64,000 bases of DNA, from the NCBI GenBank assembly GCA_025618425.1, contig CM046838.1, forward strand, positions 21,880,711 to 21,944,710, given 5' to 3'. The translations under genes were made by a program, and so were the position numbers. Source of the DNA: Heliocidaris tuberculata (taxonomy: Eukaryota; Echinodermata; Echinoidea; Camarodonta; Echinometridae). The first letter of the stretch is position 1; each line of letters begins with the position of its first letter. The notes beneath the pieces were generated by a model. The model did no database searches. It worked only from the letters and a program-made list of their open reading frames with translations, and was not told the origin of the DNA. Shown one piece after another: positions 46,801-57,310 of this stretch.

Positions 46801-49800
46801 AAAGAAGTCGGCATACATCTCAAGCAACGACCTCGTCTCAAGGATGAAAGTAGGAAGAACGACTTTGGTGAGGTCCATTCCAAGACGGACTTGAGAGAGG
46901 AGATGCGTGATGACGCTACCGTGCTTCTGACAGTCAACAGCTGCATAAGGATATAGGAACAGTTTGCATTGAATCAGCAGCTCTTCGCACACCTTGGCTT
47001 CTATGTTTGACTGTGTATACATACTTCTGATTGACTAATCTTATGTTTAGTATGCTGTTCATGAAAATGCACGTCATATCAGTTTTGTCTTAAACTTATT
47101 CAAGGGAGCCCATACTAACTGGATATTCTCTCTTTTCTCCTCCTTCCCTTTTCCTTTTCTTCTTCTTCTTCTTTCCAGTAACTGCCCCCACAATACTGTA
47201 GGGATGATATCATCCCTGGATTATGAAAGTTCTGTTTTCTCTTCATTTCACAATATTACTAAACAAGATGAGCCAACCACCCAGTAGAACATGTGGAGTC
47301 CCATCAACATTTCTCTACATTGGATGAAGTTTCACAAGCCAATTTTAAGAACATGATGTAAGCTGATTTTTAAAATGAAATATAGCACATGAAAGAGACT
47401 GAAATGCTGCAATGACAACAACAGATTTCAGGAATCATTCAGTCATTGTACTGTTAAAGAAAAGCACAGCAAACAAAATATGTGTTATGTACCAAGAAAT
47501 GTTGTACCCTTATACAAAAATGGAGGATGTGGTATATCAAGCTTGAAATTGTTTTTCTACATTTTAGAACAGATGGGGGTTGGGAGCATTGCAAACATGG
47601 ATACTCTGTTGAACTTACAATTTTCATTCATATCTTCAGGGCAACTATCTTGTCTTAGGTGTTGTACCAAGAAATGTTGTACCCTTATGCAAAAATGGAG
47701 GATGTGGTATACCAAGCTTGTAATTTGTTTTGCTATATTGTAGGATAGATTAGGGTTGGGAGCATTGCAAACATGGATACTCTGAACCATGGATGCCCAC
47801 TGCAAAAAAAAAGATGGGTTGTACTTACAGTTTTCATCCATATCTTCAGGGCAGCTATCTTGTCGTGCTCTGGTCTGCAACCTCTCTTCAACCTTCTCTG
47901 GGTTTCTATGGAATACTCTGAAGATGGGCAAGGACATATCGAAAGCATGGATGATGATTTGTATCTTGAACACCAGAGTATACATGTAGACTGCCCTATA
48001 CCATTACAATAATCCAGTTCGTAATTAGAATTTGCGCAGGTGCAGATAGAGGTCATTTGTACCAAGTATGCTGTCATTTTGTATCTTAAACAAGTAGCGC
48101 GTCCATCAAAACAAACAGGGGTTATTTCAGGGTCATTTGTTCCAAGAACTAATTACGAACTGGCTTATATTCATTGTTGTCAACACCTAAACCCCTTGCT
48201 TACATGAACCCAGTGGCTCTTGTATTATGGAAATAAGAGAATTTAGTAGTCAATGGGTTAATATCATTCAAGCAAAAATTTTCAGAACTAGAAATTACAA
48301 AATAAAATCATGAAAAATAGAATTCATAAGAAATACAAAATTACAGATCGAAAGATCCTTCACAAATAGTTTTTAATCTGCCACAGTTGCACTTTGACTT
48401 GATAAATCAATCTATCAATCAATAAATAAATCAATCAATCAATCATTGATTATTGGAAGTAATAATACATGTTTATCCTTGGAATTCCATAAATCTACAA
48501 AGAAAAGGTGCATTTTCTTTGAGCAAATGTCTTCTTTTTCAAAATAGTATTCCATAGAATTTATCCAGAACAATTATTTGTCATAAATTACAAATATAAT
48601 CCCATCAACAGAAAAATTACATATAACATGATTTAGTAAAAAAGAAACCCAATAATGTCTCACTTGTCATTTTCTTCACCCTCCTGATACTCGTCTGCAT
48701 CGAAGAAGTCATCCTCATCTGAGCTGGAATATGACAGGGCTGGGATCTCCTGGCGAGGGTGGCGTGCCATGGGGAGGGGTGCGGAAGACATAGGAGACAC
48801 AGGCGCAGCCATGGTAGTACCATGCAGGATGGGGTGGGGCACAGGGGCTTCTAGGACCTCCTCGGCCGAGTCTATGCTGGCATCAGGACTACCTGCTAGT
48901 GCAGGAATCAAAACCAAGATAGGTTACAGTATTAAAATGATAACAATATGTGACCCAGCAGTACAAAATCACAAAAAAGGCACCAGATGTAATTTCTGAA
49001 AAAAAGTAGAGTCTAAGCTTTAAAATGATACATATCATTTCTCAGAAGTGAATGTTCCTAACTGAAGATAAAAAAGAAGAATGTCCATTCCCAAAGAATC
49101 TTACATGTACTTGTGAGAAAATGTGTTTAAAGGTTAGAGTCTACTACTGAAGCACTCTGACCTACAAGGTATTGTATAAGGTGACAAAAGGAGAATTAGA
49201 AAACAGTAGAAATTCCTATATCAAATGAATTGTTCTTTACTAATTGTTCTTAACACTAATTAAGCATATCCTGTTCTTAAGTATGTCTTAGTATCAATGC
49301 AACAGTTTTATATTCAATATGGGAGATTAAAATGAGACAAGGAACCCATGTCATAAAGAAATGGAAACTAATACAACAAACTCCAGGTCAAAAAAACATA
49401 CATGTAGGTGTACAAAAATGCAATGGAAGATGGTTTGAAATGAAGTAAAACTTAAATCCTTACTTCAGTTAAACTGGCAAACCTGTACAACACTGTACAT
49501 ACACTGGGTACAAAGATTCAATTGAGACAGTACAGCAGCAAGAAAGACAATGTATTCATCAAAGAAAAGTCACATATTTGGAATGATAAGAGCTCTGGAC
49601 CCTGTTTCATAAAACTTATTATCAATAACAACTGCTGCAGATCTATGACAACTTTGTTCTTAGCCAATCAAATTCAACGATTTCAGTACCTTATAACAAC
49701 TATCGTAACTTGTCACTGATAATAAGTTTTATGAAACGGGACCCTGGTCTTTTGGGGATATTGTTTATATTGCCATAAATCTTGTCTATAAAACTAGCAG

Positions 49801-52800
49801 GCAAACTTAAAAGGGCTCTAAGCATCCTGCTGGACAACAGATAAACCGTGATTTCAAATAGATAGTATAAACGTTTTATATTCCATGTGATGTCCACAAG
49901 AAAAGGACAACATGCCTAAATTGATTGACATAGAGTCGAATGCACTGAACTCAAATACTGTATCACAAGTGTATCACCAAAAACAAATCTGGAAAAGGGG
50001 AGGTACATGTACTTTTAAGTTAAAAATGTATGTACCTGCCCTATCGGGTTATAAATCAAGCAAAGCGTGGCAAAATCTTCTTCTTTTTTTTCCTAATTTT
50101 ATACTTAAGTGAAGTCATGGCATTTGAGCGAGTAACATAATGACCCAGTTGCCCTGTCAGGCAAGAGTACCATAATATTTTTCAACTACATGGATAAGTC
50201 AGTCTCAAGCATCTTATGATATATTGCATGCTGTGCTTACTGGACAGGGCAAGTTCAACAATGTGTTTGCCTATCTACACTTTCCCTTGCCCCAGAATCT
50301 CATCTTCCCAGAATATTACCTTTTTTGTGTTGGGAAGGCACGTTGGCAGTAGTTGTATCATCATCATCATCCAGCAACATCTCGGGCTGTAGAAAACCGT
50401 TCACAGGATTCAGTGTATTCTAAAAATACATGAAAAAGAGAAATGTGAAACATTACATAACAGAGTATACATGGGACAAAGGACATTAATTGTAGATTTG
50501 ATACATTTATGACAGTGTAGTAGCACCAGAACCATGCCAGAGATCTAAATTAAAATTGCAGGTTTGCTCCAAGAAAATGCCCACTCAAGTTCAATATAAT
50601 GGTCAATTTTTTATACTTTCGGTTTTTGTAATGAGACTGTGTATTTTATTGTGTCTCCTTTTGTATTTCAAAGTGAAACTTAAATTTTCTCCCCTATAAG
50701 AGCTGTGTTTTTCAAACATGTTTTTCATTTTACAAGCAGCATACAAATTGTATGAAAAAAATCTCATTTGAAACATATTTTGAAAAATTACTTTTGCAGA
50801 AATTATTTCAAAAATACAAACATTAACCAAAAGATAACATCAACTTTGAAAAGTGTTTGCAGCAGTTACAGCATGCAGTGCATAATAAAAAAAAAATAAA
50901 AATGTTAGAACTGCTACCCTGCCCCCGACATACAAGCAGCGATTAAAAATGAATTTTCCAAAGTTAAATTCACACTGCAGAGATAGCATTACATTTTGCA
51001 TTTGTATGAAGAGTGTTGTTAAATCATCAAGCAAATTAATAACACGGCCAATCTGCATTTTGTAGATTGTAGCCATACATATTTCAATGCATAATAAAAT
51101 GTCATTTTTAAATATAAAGTTGAGTTCTGGTCATGAGATTACAGTGTGTAAGAAACTGTCTCAAAGCAATTGGGAACAGTTGATCATGTGTAATTAAGAA
51201 TTGGTGTATACTGTGAGGTTTTGGAATCATCAAGATGATTTTAAAAATGACACAGTCTTGTTGAAAAGCATGTGCACTGCACACAGGAATAGGTATATGC
51301 AACTGCACACACATGTCACATGTGGCATGAATGTTTGGCTTGAACACTTCAGCTATTTCTTGTCATATTTCGAATTTAAGGGCTATGATGTTCTTCCAAA
51401 CTGATATATTAACAAGAATGAGAAAGCTCACAAATTATTTTTCACCTATCCTAGGCCAGAACTCAACCTTCTCTTAACTTTTTACCCATTAGTGGCTCTC
51501 TGTTCATTTTATAGGCATCAGGTAGGCTAATTATTCAACATTTCAAGTAATGCATGTATAGTTTCATACAATTTTCATGAAGTTTTACTAAGTTGGGAAC
51601 TAAAGTTGCAATGCCAATCAAATGCTCTCATAATACCCCCATTATATTTATGTCATGGAGATACATTATTCATTTGAATAGTTTTCCATTTATTACTTAT
51701 TTCCCTTTCTACACGGTCTACAAGTACATGAGTATTTGCACAAAGTTTAAGTCTATTGAAACCAATTGGCAAATATTTGTTTCCCAAAGACTCTCAAATC
51801 TAAAATGTCAAGGATAGGGAACCTCAAAAAACAATGACTTGAAATAGACACCAATATACAGATCGTCATTAATGCACCCCCCCCCCCCCCCACATATCAT
51901 TACAATTTGGGTTCATCTCTAACAGCTACATCGTATATCCTACAATGTATTCATCATTCTATTAAAGCTGACTTTGAAATGATTACAACTATCATCTAAG
52001 TGCGTTGTTCTAAAAATATGTTCTATACAAAATTATGATACAAAATAATGATATAAATTGAACTTCTTACATACTATACTATTGGCTACATGAACATTTA
52101 ACTATGTTGGTAAAATATTACAAGCATGCTTTAATATGAGAATAAACTCATAAGGAAAATTTTAGACATCTATCAAGAGTATAAAAATGCAGTATAAGTA
52201 TGAAGGCCTACATATGTACATTTGAACATGTACATGTACATGTACATGTTATCTATACCAGGGAAATGCCCAGGGCAGTCTCGCCTGCATCACGCAATTT
52301 TCGGGGCAAAATTTTCACTTGGTGAAAAATCGAAGGTTGGGTAACTTAAGGGGTACTGTCCCTGAGAGCCCCCCCCCCCTCCCCCGTGTGGGCAGTGGGC
52401 AGGTACCCCATTTGTATAACTTAAATCCCCTTCAAGTAAGATAGAATTGGATGGTGAAATCAAGCTGCATGTTTTAAAGAAACAGAATATGTGTACATGA
52501 AATAATTGCCATTGGGACACTTTTGGGGTGGTGCCCCTCCATCAGACCCCTTGAAGATAATGATCTACTGCACTTGAACAAGTTGAAGTCTTCTTCCCCT
52601 AAGAATGATTCCTACCTACTTTGGTTACAATCTTCATGTGGCAATACGTTTTACAGAAGGAAAATGTCAATTTGGTGTCACAGGCTCTTGGGGAGTAGGA
52701 GAACCCCCTCTTCTTAACCCTTTCAAGACAATTGACCACATTTTGTGGTTTGGCTCAATAACTTTTGATTAAGAGCTCTAAAAAATATACCAGATGCATG

Positions 52801-55800
52801 AGTAGAAAGAGCAAAATTTTCTACACACACTATGTCCATTTTTATTGCATAACCATATTGCTTTTGATGCCAGGAATTTTAAAAACGAGAATAAACTTTG
52901 AAATCCTTAAATTGGCAACACATTGAGAGGTTCGAAATCATTGTTTTTTCATCAAAATTGGCAATTTTTAAAACTTTATGGCAAATTCCTAACCATGTAT
53001 ATTTTTTTCAAAGACATTACAAGTTATTCGAACTATGTACCACTAAAAGAAAATATTATTGTTGCCAATTTGAAGAACAAAATGTGATCAATTTAACCCT
53101 TAAATAATTCCTGTCCTGAAAGGGTTAAGGGAAAGGTAGTACTACCCTATTTGCATTAATTTAGATCCCCTTTGCCTAAGGATGATTTTTACTTAGTTTG
53201 GTTAGAACCCAGCCATGCATTTAAAAAAAATTCTCATTTTCACAATAGGGGCACTTAAGGGGTGCTGCCCCGGAGCCCCCTCGGAGGCAAGGTACCCTGT
53301 TTCAGAAATTGAGGTCTCCTTCTCTAAGGATGATACCTACCAACTTTGCTAACAATCTTACAACAGGGCTTAAAGAAGAAGAAGCAAATACAATGTATGA
53401 ATCTAATTACTGCCATTATTGGTGCTCCTGGGGTTGGTGCCCCAAGACTCCCCCTATATTGGTAGGTACCCCTATCTGTATTAATTTAGATCCTCCTTGC
53501 CTAAGGATGATCCCTGCCAATTTTGGTTGAAATCCACCACCAGCAAAGTCTTGAGAAGAAGTCTTGAGAAGTCAAATGCATACGTGTACATACTGCATGC
53601 ACATACAGGTACTGTATGTAAAGACAAAACTGAATTTTACAAAAAACTTAACCACTTTAAACTCTCAGTAGGTGACCTTTAATGTGATGAAAATGTAAGA
53701 TCTGGGTATTCATTTGAAAAAGGGTGACATAAAAACAATCCCTACCACAAATGATGCCAAGTTTCAAAGAATTTGAACAAATACTTTTGAAATAAAGTAA
53801 AAATTCAAAAACTTAACCTCAGGTTAAGTTTTTAGAACACAATTTAACTCAATTGACCTTAATTGATCTTTGACCTTGACTTTTGACCTGAAATTTGTTC
53901 CACATTATTTGTGATACTCTACAACCCTGTGTTCAAGTTTCATGGAAATCAAACATATACTTTTGAAATGAGAGCATTTCCAAAATTGTTGATGCCGTCG
54001 CCGCCACCGCTGTCGGAAAAGCGGCGAATATTTCTCGCTCTTTGCTTACACAGGCGAGACAAAAACCAGAAACTTTCTCCACCCCCCCAAAAAAAAAATT
54101 TTCACATCAATATAATCAGTATGTGCAAGTGCCAATAGAATATAACATGTACATGTACATGATGTATTCAGGTCCAATTATATCTTGCAAATCTTTTCAA
54201 TTCATATACAATGAAAGGAAGGCATTCATAGTTGGCACTTGTTAATACTTTTTTTCATATTCACGAACGACAGACCAACCTAACAATAAATCAAAAGATT
54301 GAGGTTTAATATTGGTATAAATATTATAAGTAAAGTAAATTCTTACTTCTTATAAAGAATTACCAGGCAGGCAACAGTAATTCATTACTAATACTTATTC
54401 TACATAAAATTTTTACAGCATAAAACTGTAAAAAGTTTAGGAAAATAATTTTAAGTTAAAAGATATAAAAACTTTGCATGCAGTCAACAATCAGAATTAA
54501 ACACCACACTACACTACAGAATCACAAAAGTAAAGACCTTCTCTTAAATGCATTCAAATGTGCGTGTACTTGTATATGAAGTTTTTGAGATATTATACCA
54601 ACATCAATTCAAATTGCAAAGAAATCATATGTCCAACTACATGTAATACAGTATGCACATTTTAAATGAATCAAAGTTTTGCTAAAGGATGATAATTTTG
54701 ATGTTGTTTGAGAGTATGAACATCTTTGATTACATTTTTCAAATTCCAATAATTTGTGGATGTAAAAAAGTGTTTACTTTCCATTTCACCTGGTTGAATT
54801 AAATATCACTACTATCTTATTGTATGCAACTAATGCAACATTTGTTAATTGTCACATGGACACAGTACAAGTATATTTATGTAAGATGAAAAATTGCTGA
54901 ATATTTTTTTCAGATTAGCTAAAAACTTAGCATGTATCTTCTATCTTTTTTTTTTTGGAGGGGGGAGGGGCAAGGGAAGAAGAGAAGATCATATGATCTC
55001 ATACATTTACATGTAAAAAGGGTTCTGAACTGGTGCACTTATCATTTTTCTGAGAGCCTAGCATGAAATGTTAGGGTCAGTACGCAGCAGGCTCATTTCC
55101 ATTTGGAATTTTAGAGAGAGATGTGAATTTTAGGGGGGGGGGGGGGTTCGTGTGCATCGCGCCCCTGACTACAATTTTGAGGCAAATGAAGCTCATAACA
55201 CATAACTTTGATTCATCCTTTTTATTCTGAAAAGGGAAATTATTATCTGACACAAAAGGAAATTCCATTCTCAACAAGATTTGGATTGACTTTGTACTTA
55301 CTTCAGTATTTACTGGAAGAATTGTATACTGTGCATAGACAAAACCAAAACATACTAATGTACACACATATTCATGATTTAACAAAGTGCTGATCAAAAG
55401 CGGGAGGATGAAAAATATTGGAGGCAGGTCATCAAAAACATGAGATCATTTTGAAAGAATACTGCATTTCCCAAGAATATTTCAAAGATCTGTTTGTCTT
55501 TAAAATGTGGAGGATGTATCACAGATTACGATAAAATTCTGAATCTGAAATTTTAGCTCGGAATTTCATATCATTCTGAGACATTAATGAAAACAATATG
55601 CCATTAAGACACCTCAATCAGATTCACACTGCTAAATATAGTTGCTTTGTTGTTTTGTCTTCCCAATTACATTTTGAGTAATTTTATCCTTTTTACCAAG
55701 AAAGTACACATTTACATGTATGTGTTCGCCTATCTTTAATGTCATACAGACTTAAGGTTTACAGCCCAACTTGCATTTTTATCTCTGTGCAGTGTCATAA

Positions 55801-57302
55801 ATTATAAACCATCAGTCCTCTCCCTGTTAAACACATAAGCTTGTAGGGCTGTTGATGACATGTATATTTAGAACATCTTGTTCAATTTAATTACCAATAT
55901 GAAAAATGTACTTTAAATCTGATCCATAGATACATGTACAGAGTAAGAGTTTTCTTATACACTGTACATCTAAATGATCTTATACAATCATTATTTCGAC
56001 TAACCTTTGCCACCTGCAGAAGAACAATCGCCTGCTTCACAGATTCAATCATAGCCTGAAAATAATAACAAAACAGATATTGGGATCAAATAAAAAATTT
56101 AAACCAATCAACAAAATTACAAATGTTCATATAGGCTAGAAGAGGTCTTTTGAAAAAAAAAAATCAAAATCTGGTATGATTAACATTATTTGTAGATTTC
56201 TTTTTGTGAAAGTCTGCCTAAGGATAAATGTAGTGACAACTGATACACTTTCACAATATTATGAAATAACACATCTTTTGGACCGTAATCATGAAGAAGC
56301 AATGCTAAAGACAAGAGAACAAAGTATCACTTGACCTATGTGGAAACCTAGAATGCTTCAATGACGTATAATACAAAAATACAACGCTTTCGCTAATAAC
56401 CCACTTGAATGGTTAAACTAATCTCTACGTCCAATGGGAACTATACGAGCGCCAGAATTCTACATCAACTGTTTGACAAATGTTGGCATGTAATTGCAAA
56501 TCCCTTGGACATGGCTATTTACAAAAATAGCATGGCTTATGATCATATTCTGGCCAATTAGCTGTCTAACCTTTCTCTCAGCCAGAGATTTTCTTGTTCC
56601 TACTAATTGCTGCTGATATTTGAAAGGGTGATCTTTTTTGTCCCTGACTATAAGTTACTGAGAGATATTTCTTTAATTATGCACATTACTTTGTAACCAT
56701 TACAGTTCAGTCTTCAGACTGCAAGAATGGTATTTAGTCAACAAATTCATTCAATTGAATGTGCTTAGTATCATCCAATGTTTTCAAATGTTGCATACAA
56801 TATTACTGGTACATTTAGCCATATCGAAAAGGAGAGTGATCAGACTTTCTGCCCTATTTCATACTGGCTGGCACTACACTGTACATGTACATTAGTTTAC
56901 TTTTTGACTAGTTTATAGTCATTTCCGTATTCTAGAGATTTTAGGATGGTCAGTTTCATAAGCAACTTTTGTCAACAATAAACAGACATGCCCAAATTTC
57001 TTTTTATAAACACAGAATGACTGAAGTACTTTCCTTATCCAATATGGCAAGTTCTGTTTTAATTTACACACCAATCAGTTTATTCTGGTTATGCAACACA
57101 ACATTCTTGTACGTGTAAATACCTTGCCATTTTCTTGTAGCTTTTCATGATGCGTCCTTTCCTCTGGGTTCTCCAGCTTATTGATTCGGCTTTCCAAGCT
57201 CTCTACCTGCGCGATGAGGATCTGAAGGTAAGCGTCCGCCTCAAAGAGTTTACGCTCAAAGTCTCGAACAGAGGGTGTGGCACGTGGTAGGGGCAATCCG
57301 TA
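40631..57302 (-). CDS. OSBPL9: Oxysterol-binding protein-related protein 9 (ORP9), 5'-partial, 14 exons
   Basis: In transcript order the parts are 57302-57123, 56055-56005, 50419-50320, 48892-48664, 47917-47829, 46940-46778, 46292-46115, 45873-45789, 45017-44907, 44151-43947, 43423-43345, 42296-42205, 41484-41349 and 40897-40631. They total 1965 nt: 654 codons plus stop in one open frame. In order the protein has a helical region after the PH domain ([13 protein letters not shown]), a helix [16 protein letters not shown], a Ser/Pro-rich linker and an acidic FFAT-type motif ([10 protein letters not shown]). Then comes the ORD with [30 protein letters not shown], the family signature EQVSHHPP and [13 protein letters not shown]9 exchanges sterol/PI4P (and in later work other lipids) between ER and Golgi/endosomes at VAP contact sites. 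The resemblance to vertebrate OSBPL9 is clear rather than to OSBPL10/11 (e.g. [19 protein letters not shown]). The PH exons are not in the window. Confidence 0.95.
41349..41484 (-). CDS. OSBPL9: OSBPL9 exon 13: C-terminal helix of the ORD
   Basis: The acceptor is TGTTTCAG and the donor GTATGA; phase 2 to 0. It encodes [20 protein letters not shown], then [20 protein letters not shown] and RKWETK. This is the charged helix with EERQR.EA.ER that closes ORP9 ORDs. Confidence 0.96.
42205..42296 (-). CDS. OSBPL9: OSBPL9 exon 12: ORD C-terminal part
   Basis: The acceptor is TGTGTGCAG and the donor GTAAGC; phase 0 to 2. It encodes [20 protein letters not shown], then [10 protein letters not shown], aligned with vertebrate VFVDTKKL...VRKLEDQNEYESR. 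Confidence 0.95.
42430..43325. repeat. ACC/CCA-rich minisatellite block in an OSBPL9 intron
   Basis: About 900 bp with strong strand bias (almost no G on the + strand). Between 42548 and 42750 runs a degenerate GTTAACACCATGCTAACA unit. The rest is CAC/ATC/ACC triplets. It contains a perfect 94-bp tandem duplication at 43047-43140 and 43141-43234, beginning AACCACCTCCAACTCACCAC. Thr/His-rich frames here are artefacts. Confidence 0.9.
43345..43423 (-). CDS. OSBPL9: OSBPL9 exon 11: ORD
   Basis: The acceptor is TTATTAAACAG and the donor GTGAGT; phase 2 to 0. It encodes [20 protein letters not shown], then TKGPSG, corresponding to vertebrate [13 protein letters not shown]. The downstream intron is the ACC-rich repeat block. 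A nearer AG (ATCAG) breaks the frame and is excluded. Confidence 0.95.
43947..44151 (-). CDS. OSBPL9: OSBPL9 exon 10: ORD beta-barrel
   Basis: The acceptor is ATCGTCAG and the donor GTGAGT; phase 1 to 2. It encodes [20 protein letters not shown], then [20 protein letters not shown] and [21 protein letters not shown] second AG 12 nt inside the exon would remove four codons in frame, but it lacks its own pyrimidine tract. Confidence 0.97.
44200..44396 (-). mobile_element. tRNA-derived SINE
   Basis: On the - strand it begins GGAGGCGCAATGGCTCAGTG. The A-box-like TGGCTCAGTGATAGAGC is at 44383-44367 and the B-box GGTTCGAAACC at 44341-44331, spaced as in a tRNA promoter. The body after the tRNA part contains GAGGACTTCAAGCCGTCGGT, CCCCTGGTTGCTTAC. 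The tRNA part does not fold as a complete tRNA with a proper 3' end, so this is a SINE, not a tRNA gene. It interrupts the OSBPL9 intron 44152-44906. Confidence 0.8.
44907..45017 (-). CDS. OSBPL9: OSBPL9 exon 9: ORD
   Basis: The acceptor is CTACTTGTAG and the donor GTAAGT; phase 1 to 1. It encodes [20 protein letters not shown], then [17 protein letters not shown], closely matching vertebrate ORP9 ([21 protein letters not shown]). Confidence 0.97.
45789..45873 (-). CDS. OSBPL9: OSBPL9 exon 8: OSBP signature EQVSHHPP
   Basis: The acceptor is TTGATTCAG and the donor GTAAGT; phase 0 to 1. It encodes [12 protein letters not shown], then [11 protein letters not shown]. The histidine pair of EQVSHHPP is the defining OSBP-family signature and binds the PI4P phosphate. 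Confidence 0.97.
46115..46292 (-). CDS. OSBPL9: OSBPL9 exon 7: ORD core, PI4P-site segment
   Basis: The acceptor is GTCCCTCCCAG and the donor GTGAGT; phase 2 to 0. It encodes [20 protein letters not shown] and [20 protein letters not shown], then GETFQCYW. The [11 protein letters not shown] block is the family element whose Lys binds the PI4P headgroup. Confidence 0.97.
46440..46640. repeat. CT-rich low-complexity tract in an OSBPL9 intron
   Basis: CTCTCTCTC, TTTCTCC and related text on the + strand between exons 6 and 7; purine-rich in the transcript. Confidence 0.85.
46778..46940 (-). CDS. OSBPL9: OSBPL9 exon 6: start of the ORD
   Basis: The acceptor is TCCTTATGCAG and the donor GTAAGG; phase 1 to 2. 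It encodes [20 protein letters not shown], then [20 protein letters not shown] and HPELFA. This is nearly identical to vertebrate ORP9 and holds the lid and first ORD strands that contact the lipid ligand. Confidence 0.97.
47489..47870 (-). repeat. 175-bp tandem duplication including half of an OSBPL9 exon
   Basis: Copy 1 starts at 47489 and copy 2 at 47664 (GTACCAAGAAATGTTGTACC in both). Each contains GGAGGATGTGGTAT and GGGAGCATTGCAAACATGGA, then a 5' splice site and the end of exon 5. Copy 2 runs into the real exon (47829-47917). Copy 1 holds a decoy half-exon 47619-47656 with its donor at 47614-47618. A 36-bp difference (ACCATGGATGCCCACTGC...) separates the copies just before the donor. 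Confidence 0.85.
47829..47917 (-). CDS. OSBPL9: OSBPL9 exon 5: charged linker before the ORD
   Basis: The acceptor TTGCCCATCTTCAG has a good pyrimidine tract and the donor is GTAAGT; phase 2 to 1. It encodes [20 protein letters not shown], then SCPEDMDEN. Both flanking exons join in frame only with this phase, which decides the boundaries. The 3' half and donor are duplicated as a decoy at 47614-47656. Confidence 0.8.
48664..48892 (-). CDS. OSBPL9: OSBPL9 exon 4: Ser/Pro linker and FFAT-type motif
   Basis: Phase 1 to 2, donor GTGAGA. A Pro/Ala/Met-rich linker is followed by [20 protein letters not shown]. The core DFFDADE with an acidic, Ser-rich lead is a FFAT motif, by family knowledge the VAP-binding site that holds ORP9 at the ER. 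The acceptor is a tandem TAGCAG: the distal AG gives 48892, the proximal AG would extend the exon to 48895 and add one alanine (KKGSPD against KKAGSPD). Confidence 0.9.
49597..49744. mobile_element. Palindromic MITE (GTTTCATAAAA family), copy 5
   Basis: It starts GGACCCTGTTTCATAAAACT, TATTATCAATAACAA, contains TTAGCCAATCAAATTCAACG and ends GATAATAAGTTTTATGAAAC with GGG. It lies in the OSBPL9 intron 48893-50319. Confidence 0.8.
50320..50419 (-). CDS. OSBPL9: OSBPL9 exon 3: linker
   Basis: The acceptor is TATTTTTAG and the donor GTAATA; phase 0 to 1. It encodes [13 protein letters not shown], corresponding to vertebrate STINPVDAIYQP, then five aspartates and a polar linker ending QHKK. This section is far shorter than the human Ser/Pro-rich linker. 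Confidence 0.88.
51108..51475. mobile_element. TTAA-type MITE, AGATAAAGTTGAGTTCTGG family, copy 3
   Basis: It begins AATATAAAGTTGAGTTCTGG and ends CAGAACTCAACCTTCTCTTA. Same interior landmarks as the 10207 copy (GAAACTGTCTCAAAGCAATT, TGGCATGAATGTTTGGC). Confidence 0.7.
52300..54066. repeat. Composite repeat block with diverged tandem units
   Basis: Units with ACTTAAGGGGT(G/A)CTG(C/T)CCC, then GGTACCCC...TTTAGATCC and CTAAGGATGAT(C/T)CCTACC recur near 52350, 52520, 53140, 53250 and 53430. The block then has a 13-bp perfect hairpin (53807-53833), spaced TGACCT words (53854, 53871, 53884) and ends GCCGTCGCCGCCACCGCTGT, GGAAAAGCGGCG and CACAGGCGAGAC. It is interrupted by piggyBac-like copy E. 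Confidence 0.6.
52714..53128 (+). mobile_element. PiggyBac-like MITE (CCCTTTC family), copy E
   Basis: TTAA sites are at 52714-52717 and 53125-53128, with termini CCCTTTCAAGACAATTGACC and TTCCTGTCCTGAAAGGG. It is nested in the composite repeat block, so it arrived after that block. Confidence 0.87.
54067..56004. other. OSBPL9 intron, little recognisable
   Basis: AT-rich intron with a G homopolymer at 55133-55146. The - strand frame 55077-55397 crosses that G-run and has no family match. Confidence 0.55.
56005..56055 (-). CDS. OSBPL9: OSBPL9 exon 2: short helix
   Basis: A 51-nt exon, phase 0-0, acceptor TATTTTCAG, donor GTTAGT. It encodes [17 protein letters not shown], matching the vertebrate (M/I)ESIK..(I/V)VLLQ(V/I)AK helix. 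It lies more than 5 kb from the next exon. Confidence 0.92.
57123..57302 (-). CDS. OSBPL9: OSBPL9 exon 1 of window: helical region after the PH domain
   Basis: Sixty codons, phase 0-0, donor GTATTT. The text includes [20 protein letters not shown] and [19 protein letters not shown], a predicted coiled-coil. In vertebrate ORP9 the same PSV.(D/S)F..KL.EADAYLQ block follows the PH domain directly. The acceptor is TTTCACAG, and its pyrimidine tract merges into a 69-bp pure (CT)n on this strand (57311-57379). Confidence 0.92.
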
Positions 57303-57306
57303 CTGT

Positions 57307-57310
<4 letters not shown>

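Noticed and set aside
47733..48077. Alternative longer frame through OSBPL9 exon 5 (LKIWMKT reading)
   Set aside because: That phase does not join the neighbouring exons; only [14 protein letters not shown]...DMDEN keeps the frame on both sides.
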